This document shows, piece after piece, positions 59,241 through 64,000 of a stretch of 64,000 nt of DNA (the stretch's first letter is position 1; the number at the start of each line of letters is the position of its first letter). The DNA is from Arenibacter catalasegens (GTDB taxonomy: Bacteria > Bacteroidota > Bacteroidia > Flavobacteriales > Flavobacteriaceae): the NCBI RefSeq assembly GCF_002909235.1, contig NZ_PHQQ01000012.1, positions 1-64,000 on the forward strand, given 5' to 3'. The notes beneath the pieces are model-generated. The model made no database searches. It had not been told where the DNA came from and was given only the letters and a program-made list of their open reading frames with translations. A program made the translations under genes and the position numbers.

Positions 59241-59912
59241 GTGGGAAGTAAGAATAAACTTAAACGGTTTAAGGAGAATGAAACTTTTAAGAATGTAGTT
59301 CAACCAAATAGGGAGGAAATTACTAACGGCACGTTTTCCTTAAAGGGAAAATGGAACGAATTTTTCGGAAATGACAAGCCTTTAGTTTTGGAATTGGGGT
59401 GTGGCAAAGGGGAGTATACCATTGGGATGGCCAAACAAGACCAAAATAAAAACTATATAGGAATTGATATAAAGGGAGCCCGGTTTTGGCGTGGCGCAAA
59501 AACGGCAATAGAGGAGAATATAAACAACGCCGCCTTCCTGCGCACCCAGATAGAACTCATAGACGAACTTTTTGCTGCCAATGAAGTTTCCGAAATCTGG
59601 ATTACTTTTCCTGACCCACAAATTAAATATAAACGCACCAAACATAGACTAACCAACGAGGTGTTTTTGGAAAAATACAAATTAATCCTAAAAGAAGATG
59701 GGGTGGTTAATCTAAAAACCGATAGTGAATTTATGCACGGGTATACTTTGGGCCTTTTACATGGCAAAGGATTGGAAGTGCTTTATGCCAATCACGATGT
59801 TTATAAAAATGAAGGCAGCCCAAAAGAAGTTTTGGACATACAGACTTTCTATGAAAAACAGTATCTTGAAAAAGGAAAACCCATTACTTATATAAAGTTT
59901 AGAATAAGGTAA
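59241..59912 (+). CDS. trmB: tRNA (guanine-N7)-methyltransferase
   Basis: 223 residues; methylates G46 of tRNA with SAM. SAM motif VLELGCGKGEYTIGMA near 48-63, IGIDIKGARFW, and the family signature ITFPDPQIKYKRTKHR near 120-135. The start is GTG at 59241 (protein MGSKNKLKRF), which matches the usual N-terminus, so GTG is supported. It is followed 3 bp later by the LysE-family gene. Confidence 0.94.
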   Translation: MGSKNKLKRFKENETFKNVVQPNREEITNGTFSLKGKWNEFFGNDKPLVLELGCGKGEYTIGMAKQDQNKNYIGIDIKGARFWRGAKTAIEENINNAAFLRTQIELIDELFAANEVSEIWITFPDPQIKYKRTKHRLTNEVFLEKYKLILKEDGVVNLKTDSEFMHGYTLGLLHGKGLEVLYANHDVYKNEGSPKEVLDIQTFYEKQYLEKGKPITYIKFRIR

Positions 59913-59915
59913 ACC

Positions 59916-60545
59916 ATGGAGCACTTACTCATTCTTTTTTTTGCCACTTTTTCAGCTGCCTTCATGGCTACCGTACCACCAGGATTATTGAACATGAATG
60001 CCGCAAAAATTAGTGTGGAAAAGGGAAAGACCAATGGTGTTATTTTTAGTCTCGGGGTTTCTACCATGATAATAATCCAGGCTTATATTTCCGTGATGAT
60101 TTCCAAATTTCTATTCATACATCCGGAGATTATAGACCTTCTTTTAAAAATAGCCCTTATTGTCTTTGGTTTTTTTGCAATTTATTTCTTTGTCAAGGCC
60201 AAGAAAAATAAACGGGAAATTCCCAAGATAGTTAAGGTAAGTAAGCGAAATAGCTTCCTTAAAGGGATATTGTTGGCAGCGGTGAATTTACTGACCATTC
60301 CTTATTACAGCGGGTTAAATGCAATGTGGAATGCCTCCGGCTGGATAAAATTTCAATTCCGAGATATTGCCACCTTTATACTCGCAGCAGGATGCGGCAC
60401 TTTTACAGTACTCTACTTATATACTGTCTATTTCACCAAATTGGAAACCAAGAACAATGGATTTTCAAAAAATTCCAATTATATTCTCAGTGCATTAATG
60501 ATGTTGCTATTGGTGATTACTTTAATTCGAATATTTTACACCTGA
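59916..60545 (+). CDS. LysE-family membrane protein
   Basis: 209 residues with about six membrane helices and the early motif FSAAFMATVPPGLLNMNAAKISVEKGK, typical of LysE/RhtB exporters, which export amino acids or related compounds. Substrate unknown. Its stop overlaps the next gene's start (TGATG at 60543-60547), so both are translated together. Confidence 0.85.
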   Translation: MEHLLILFFATFSAAFMATVPPGLLNMNAAKISVEKGKTNGVIFSLGVSTMIIIQAYISVMISKFLFIHPEIIDLLLKIALIVFGFFAIYFFVKAKKNKREIPKIVKVSKRNSFLKGILLAAVNLLTIPYYSGLNAMWNASGWIKFQFRDIATFILAAGCGTFTVLYLYTVYFTKLETKNNGFSKNSNYILSALMMLLLVITLIRIFYT

Positions 60546-60880
60546 TGAAACCCGAAAATGAGAACTTCTTTGTAAAAGTATATGAAGTGGCAAGACAAAT
60601 ACCATTTGGGCGGGTAACCTCCTATGGTGCCATTGCCAAATATTTGGGAACCGCAAGGAGTGCCAGAATGGTTGGCTGGGCAATGAACGGTGCACATAAA
60701 ATGGGGGATATTCCAGCCCACAGAGTGGTAAATAGAAAAGGACTTTTAACTGGAAAACATCATTTTGATGGTACTAACCTAATGCAGCAATTATTGGAAA
60801 ATGAGGGAATAAAAGTCGTGGAAAATCAAATCGTGGATTTTGAAGCCCACTTTTGGGATCCTTGGCTAGAATTAAGGTAA
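60545..60880 (+). CDS. Alkyltransferase-like protein (MGMT family without catalytic cysteine)
   Basis: 111 residues from the ATG at 60545. The Ada/Ogt DNA-binding fold is clear: IPFGRVTSYGAIAKYLG, then SARMVGWAMNG with the arginine finger. The motif that normally reads PCHR-V is here IPAHRV (residues 56-61): the alkyl-accepting cysteine is alanine. Such alkyltransferase-like (Atl) proteins bind O6-alkylguanine without repairing it and recruit nucleotide excision repair. The length of about 110 residues also matches Atl proteins rather than full Ogt. Confidence 0.88.
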   Translation: MKPENENFFVKVYEVARQIPFGRVTSYGAIAKYLGTARSARMVGWAMNGAHKMGDIPAHRVVNRKGLLTGKHHFDGTNLMQQLLENEGIKVVENQIVDFEAHFWDPWLELR

Positions 60881-60992
60881 TTAACTTACACATATTTGCC
60901 TATAGTTTTGGGATGATCCATACAAATAGAGAATACTTATTAACCTATTTTACTTTTCAATTCCCAGACTTCTTAATCTCGCTCCTAAGCCC

Positions 60993-61000
60993 TATCTTTG
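60993..61000 (+). promoter_or_regulatory. Candidate -7 element of the mrp-nifU unit
   Basis: TATCTTTG, exact TAnnTTTG match, 46 bp before the mrp ATG at 61047. No clear -33 element. Confidence 0.4.
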
Positions 61001-61046
61001 TAATTTAGAATCAGTTTTAATAATGACTGAATAAGAATAGTTTAGG

Positions 61047-62189
61047 ATGAAATTAGACAAGAAAGACATACTGAAAGCACTTGAAAACATCACAGTCCCA
61101 GGAGAAGGGCAAAATATGGTGGAAAGTGGTGCTGTAAAAAATATTATGGTTTTTGGCGACGAGGTCATTGTTGATCTTACCATTTCCAACCCAAGTTTAC
61201 AGGCAAGAAAGAAAACCGAGGTGGAAATTTTAAAAGTTATTCATGCCAAAGTGTATAACAAGGCCAAAATTACGGTTAACGTAAAGGTAAATGCTCCCGC
61301 TGCCAAGCCTAAAGCAAATGAGATCAAGGGCAAACCTGTCCCCGGGATCAAAAATATAATTGCAGTGGCTTCTGGAAAAGGAGGAGTTGGAAAATCTACA
61401 GTAACAGCCAATTTGGCGGTTACCTTAGCTAAAATGGGATTCAAAGTAGGTCTGTTGGATGCTGATATTTACGGGCCTTCCATGCCTATTATGTTCGATG
61501 TAACCCAAGAAAAGCCTCTATCTGTCAAAGTCGAAGGGAAATCAAAAATGAAGCCAGTGGAAAATTATGGCGTCAAGATTTTATCCATAGGCTTTTTCAC
61601 CCAACCCAATCAGGCTGTAATTTGGAGAGGCCCTATGGCCGCCAAAGCACTTAATCAGATGATATTTGATGCGCATTGGGGAGAATTGGATTTTATGTTA
61701 TTAGATCTTCCTCCAGGAACCGGGGATATACATTTAAGCATTATGCAATCCTTGCCGATCACAGGAGCGGTAGTTGTAAGTACTCCACAGGAAGTGGCAT
61801 TGGCAGATGCCCGCAAAGGAGTGGCGATGTTCCAACAAGATTCCATAAACGTACCAGTATTGGGAATAGTAGAAAATATGGCGTATTTTACACCTGAGGA
61901 ATTGCCAAATAATAAATATTACATTTTTGGGAAAGAAGGTGCCAAACATTTGTCAGAAGATTTGAATGTTCCGTTTTTAGGGGAGATACCTCTGGTACAA
62001 AGCATTAGGGAAGCAGGTGATGTAGGAAGACCGGCGGCATTACAAACAGCGACCGCAATAGAAGCGGCTTTTGAGGAAATTACAAAAAATGTAGTTCGGG
62101 AAGTGGTGGAAAGAAACACAAGTTTACCTCCAACAGAGGCTATTAAAATAACTACAATGGCGGGTTGTTCGGCTGTTAAAAAGAAGTGA
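61047..62189 (+). CDS. Mrp/ApbC/NBP35-type iron-sulfur carrier ATPase
   Basis: 380 residues. An N-terminal DUF59-like domain (about 1-90) precedes a MinD-type P-loop ATPase with SGKGGVGKST at 109-118 and LLDLPPGTGD, and the C-terminus carries MAGCSAVKKK with one cysteine. Such proteins carry Fe-S clusters. The usual CxxC near the end of Mrp proteins is not obvious, so cluster binding may rely on fewer cysteines or on NifU, whose gene follows 2 bp after the stop. The pair is common in Bacteroidota. Confidence 0.9.
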   Translation: MKLDKKDILKALENITVPGEGQNMVESGAVKNIMVFGDEVIVDLTISNPSLQARKKTEVEILKVIHAKVYNKAKITVNVKVNAPAAKPKANEIKGKPVPGIKNIIAVASGKGGVGKSTVTANLAVTLAKMGFKVGLLDADIYGPSMPIMFDVTQEKPLSVKVEGKSKMKPVENYGVKILSIGFFTQPNQAVIWRGPMAAKALNQMIFDAHWGELDFMLLDLPPGTGDIHLSIMQSLPITGAVVVSTPQEVALADARKGVAMFQQDSINVPVLGIVENMAYFTPEELPNNKYYIFGKEGAKHLSEDLNVPFLGEIPLVQSIREAGDVGRPAALQTATAIEAAFEEITKNVVREVVERNTSLPPTEAIKITTMAGCSAVKKK

Positions 62190-62191
62190 TT

Positions 62192-62431
62192 ATGACATCG
62201 ATTGAACTTAAAGATAACGTTGAAAAGGCTTTGGAGGAAATCCGCCCTTTTTTACAAAGTGATGGGGGGGATATTTCCCTTGTTTCCATAGACAATGACA
62301 TTTCCGTTAAAGTACGTCTGGAGGGGGCTTGCGTAGGCTGTACTGTAAACCAGATGACCCTTAAGAGTGGCGTTGAAATGACCATAAAAAAATATGCCCC
62401 CCAAATACAGGAGGTTATTAATGTAGGCTAA
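62192..62431 (+). CDS. NifU-like C-terminal domain protein
   Basis: 79 residues from the ATG at 62192 (a GTG two codons earlier, at 62186, overlaps the mrp stop). It is the stand-alone NifU C-terminal/Nfu scaffold: VEKALEEIRPFLQSDGGDISLV and the cluster-binding CVGC in EGACVGCTVNQMTLKSGVEM. It assembles or carries Fe-S clusters with the adjacent Mrp ATPase. The ferredoxin reductase-like gene follows 72 bp on. Confidence 0.92.
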   Translation: MTSIELKDNVEKALEEIRPFLQSDGGDISLVSIDNDISVKVRLEGACVGCTVNQMTLKSGVEMTIKKYAPQIQEVINVG

Positions 62432-62471
62432 GTACCTGACTTTTATCATAAACAATTTTCAACTCCTTTTT

Positions 62472-62479
62472 TAGCTTTG
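62472..62479 (+). promoter_or_regulatory. Candidate -7 element of the flavoprotein gene
   Basis: TAGCTTTG, exact TAnnTTTG match, 24 bp before the ATG at 62504, suggesting a promoter separate from mrp-nifU. Confidence 0.35.
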
Positions 62480-62503
62480 TAGCTATTTTAAGTTCATTTT
62501 TCC

Positions 62504-63562
62504 ATGATTAAAACAGACATTCTAATAATTGGTGCAGGCCCAACAGGTCTTTTTGCTGTTTTTGAAGCAGGTCTTTTACAACTAAAGTGTCATCTTATAG
62601 ACGCATTGCCACAAGCAGGAGGGCAGTGTTCCGAAATATATCCCAAAAAACCTATTTACGATATTCCAGGCTTCCCAGAAGTGTTGGCAGGTGATTTGGT
62701 AAATAACCTTATGGAACAGATCAAAGCATTCCAACCGGGATTTACTTTGGGCGAACGAGCCAACACGATTGAAAAATTAGATGACGGCACTTTTTTGGTA
62801 ACCACCAACAAAGGTACCCAGCACAATGCCCCCATTATTGCCATTGCCGGTGGTCTTGGCAGTTTTGAACCCAGGAAACCCTTAATCAATAATCTTAGCG
62901 CTTTTGAGGATAAAGGTGTTGCTTATTTTATTAAGGACCCCGAAGTTTATCGCAATAAAAAAGTGCTGATCTCAGGAGGAGGCGATTCTGCCCTGGACTG
63001 GAGTATCTTTTTGGCCAATGTGGCTTCTGAGGTAACTTTAGTACACAGAAGAAATGAATTTAGAGGTGCTCTGGATTCAGTAGAAAAAGTACAGGCCCTG
63101 AAAAATCTAGGAAAAATAAGCCTTATAACTCCTGCAGAAGTAGTGGAATTAAGGGGTTCTGATAAGCTGGAGGCTGTAGTAATAAATAAATCCGGTGATC
63201 AGGACCAAGAAATTATCAAGGAAATAGACGATTTCATCCCATTGTTCGGGCTTTCCCCTAAACTTGGCCCTATTGGAAATTGGGGCCTAGAAATTGAAAA
63301 GAACGCCATAAAAGTAAATACTTTCGACTATCAGACCAATATTCCTGGCATTTATGCCATAGGTGATGTAAATACCTATCCTGGCAAATTAAAATTAATT
63401 CTTTGTGGTTTTCATGAAGCGACCCTAATGTGCCAAAGCGCGTATCAACGCATTTTCCCAGACAAAAAATATGTGATGAAATATACTACAGTAGGTGGTG
63501 TATCCGGTTTTGATGGAAGTAAAAAAGAAGCTCCTAAAGCTGTGGTTAAGTCCATTGATTAA
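62504..63562 (+). CDS. Ferredoxin--NADP reductase-type flavoprotein (thioredoxin reductase-like)
   Basis: 352 residues. FAD motif IGAGPTGLFAVFEAG (7-21), GGQCSEIYPKKPIYDIPG next, NAD(P)H motif ISGGGDSALDWS near 158, and YAIGDVNTYPGKLKLILCGFHEA near the end. There is no CxxC in the NAD(P)H domain, so it is not a true thioredoxin reductase but the TrxR-like type of ferredoxin-NADP reductase. A 2Fe-2S ferredoxin gene follows after 70 bp and is its likely redox partner. Confidence 0.9.
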   Translation: MIKTDILIIGAGPTGLFAVFEAGLLQLKCHLIDALPQAGGQCSEIYPKKPIYDIPGFPEVLAGDLVNNLMEQIKAFQPGFTLGERANTIEKLDDGTFLVTTNKGTQHNAPIIAIAGGLGSFEPRKPLINNLSAFEDKGVAYFIKDPEVYRNKKVLISGGGDSALDWSIFLANVASEVTLVHRRNEFRGALDSVEKVQALKNLGKISLITPAEVVELRGSDKLEAVVINKSGDQDQEIIKEIDDFIPLFGLSPKLGPIGNWGLEIEKNAIKVNTFDYQTNIPGIYAIGDVNTYPGKLKLILCGFHEATLMCQSAYQRIFPDKKYVMKYTTVGGVSGFDGSKKEAPKAVVKSID

Positions 63563-63593
63563 AAAAAACAACTATTTCCTAAAGTAAATCCCT

Positions 63594-63601
63594 TAAATTT
63601 G
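63594..63601 (+). promoter_or_regulatory. Candidate -7 element of the ferredoxin gene
   Basis: TAAATTTG, exact TAnnTTTG match, 31 bp before the ATG at 63633. Confidence 0.35.
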
Positions 63602-63632
63602 CTGCCAATTACCAAATAAGAATATTTCTGGC

Positions 63633-63962
63633 ATGAGCGATGTTAAAATAAAGATTAAGGATAGGGATGGGGTTGTACACGAAGTAGATGCACCCACAGA
63701 TATGAATATGAATCTTATGGAAATAGTTCGTTCCTACGAGCTTGCCCCAGAAGGAACCATTGGAATATGTGGAGGAATGGCCATGTGCGCTTCTTGCCAA
63801 TGCTATGTAGAGTCCGATCACCAACTACCTGAAATGTCCGATGATGAAGACGCCATGCTTGCCGAGGCATTCAATGTTAAGGATAACAGCCGCTTGGGTT
63901 GCCAAATCCATATAACAGAGAATTTGGAAGGCCTGGAAGTTGAGTTGGCGCCGGAGGTTTAA
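63633..63962 (+). CDS. 2Fe-2S ferredoxin, adrenodoxin type
   Basis: 109 residues. Cluster cysteines are Cys46, Cys52 and Cys55 (CGGMAMCASC) and Cys90 in RLGCQIH, the C-x5-C-x2-C...C spacing of adrenodoxin-type ferredoxins; Cys57 is extra. Acidic residues between 60 and 85 (ESDHQLPEMSDDEDAM) form the usual docking face. Partner of the flavoprotein upstream and, by context, part of Fe-S metabolism with Mrp and NifU. Confidence 0.94.
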   Translation: MSDVKIKIKDRDGVVHEVDAPTDMNMNLMEIVRSYELAPEGTIGICGGMAMCASCQCYVESDHQLPEMSDDEDAMLAEAFNVKDNSRLGCQIHITENLEGLEVELAPEV

Positions 63963-64000
63963 TTTTATAATTACTATAGAAACGGCGAATTATAATAAGC

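Noticed and set aside
60326-60544. Upstream extension of the alkyltransferase-like gene
   Set aside because: It is out of frame with, and fully overlaps, the LysE gene; the family begins near the ATG at 60545.

Overview
The window looks like chromosomal DNA of a marine-type member of the Flavobacteriaceae (Bacteroidota). Grounds: AT-rich sequence, DUF4271/DUF4296/DUF3098 family proteins, a TonB-dependent receptor with a carboxypeptidase-regulatory-like N-terminal domain, type IX secretion (T9SS) C-terminal sorting domains, an N-acylornithine-type (ArgF') arginine pathway, and several TAnnTTTG promoter elements of the Bacteroidota type. I see no tRNA, rRNA, CRISPR array, transposase or phage genes.

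Layout. (1) 0.5-12.3 kb, minus strand: an arginine/proline biosynthesis operon read as GNAT-argG-argC-proC-argD-proA-proB-argF'-argB-argE'-argH. It is interrupted between argF' and argB by about 600 bp of palindromic repeats, and related tracts follow argH. (2) 12.5-19.5 kb, minus: a polyprenol-dependent mannosyltransferase, two family 2 glycosyltransferases, and a membrane polyferredoxin paired with an FAD/NAD(P) oxidoreductase. (3) 19.8-26.2 kb: a PhoR/PhoB-like two-component system divergent from a surface beta-helix lipoprotein and a large TonB-dependent receptor. The divergent gap carries a phased 11-bp array of TTAACA-like half sites. (4) 26.3-28.4 kb: two tiny paralogous T9SS sorting-domain proteins and a LuxE-like acyl transferase. 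(5) 28.5-41 kb: housekeeping genes (tyrS, epimerase, DUF4296, dihydroorotase, polyprenol-P-mannose synthase, DUF4271, hemD, pckA, DUF423, saccharopine dehydrogenase, Lrp/AsnC, YugP-like peptidase, SemiSWEET). (6) 41-49.5 kb: leuS, then ftsX-DUF3098-uppP-truB-TonB-like, thioredoxin-like and YitT genes. (7) 49.7-54.4 kb, plus: an arsenosugar-type operon (rhodanese, TIGR04282 glycosyltransferase, purine nucleoside phosphorylase, ArsM, DUF547, TIGR04283 glycosyltransferase) lacking the radical SAM gene arsS. (8) 54.4-58.8 kb, minus: amidase, Omp85-like barrel, GH113-like lipoprotein, outer-membrane protein. (9) 59.2-64 kb, plus: trmB, LysE, alkyltransferase-like protein, Mrp, NifU, ferredoxin-NADP reductase-like flavoprotein and 2Fe-2S ferredoxin.

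The most notable points are the Pho-box-like array next to phoBR and the TonB receptor, the arsenosugar operon without arsS, a palindromic repeat translated in frame inside leuS, the Ser at the acyl-specificity position of ArgF', and the paired cargo-less T9SS mini-proteins. All assignments come from reading the sequence and from remembered family knowledge; no database search was run.
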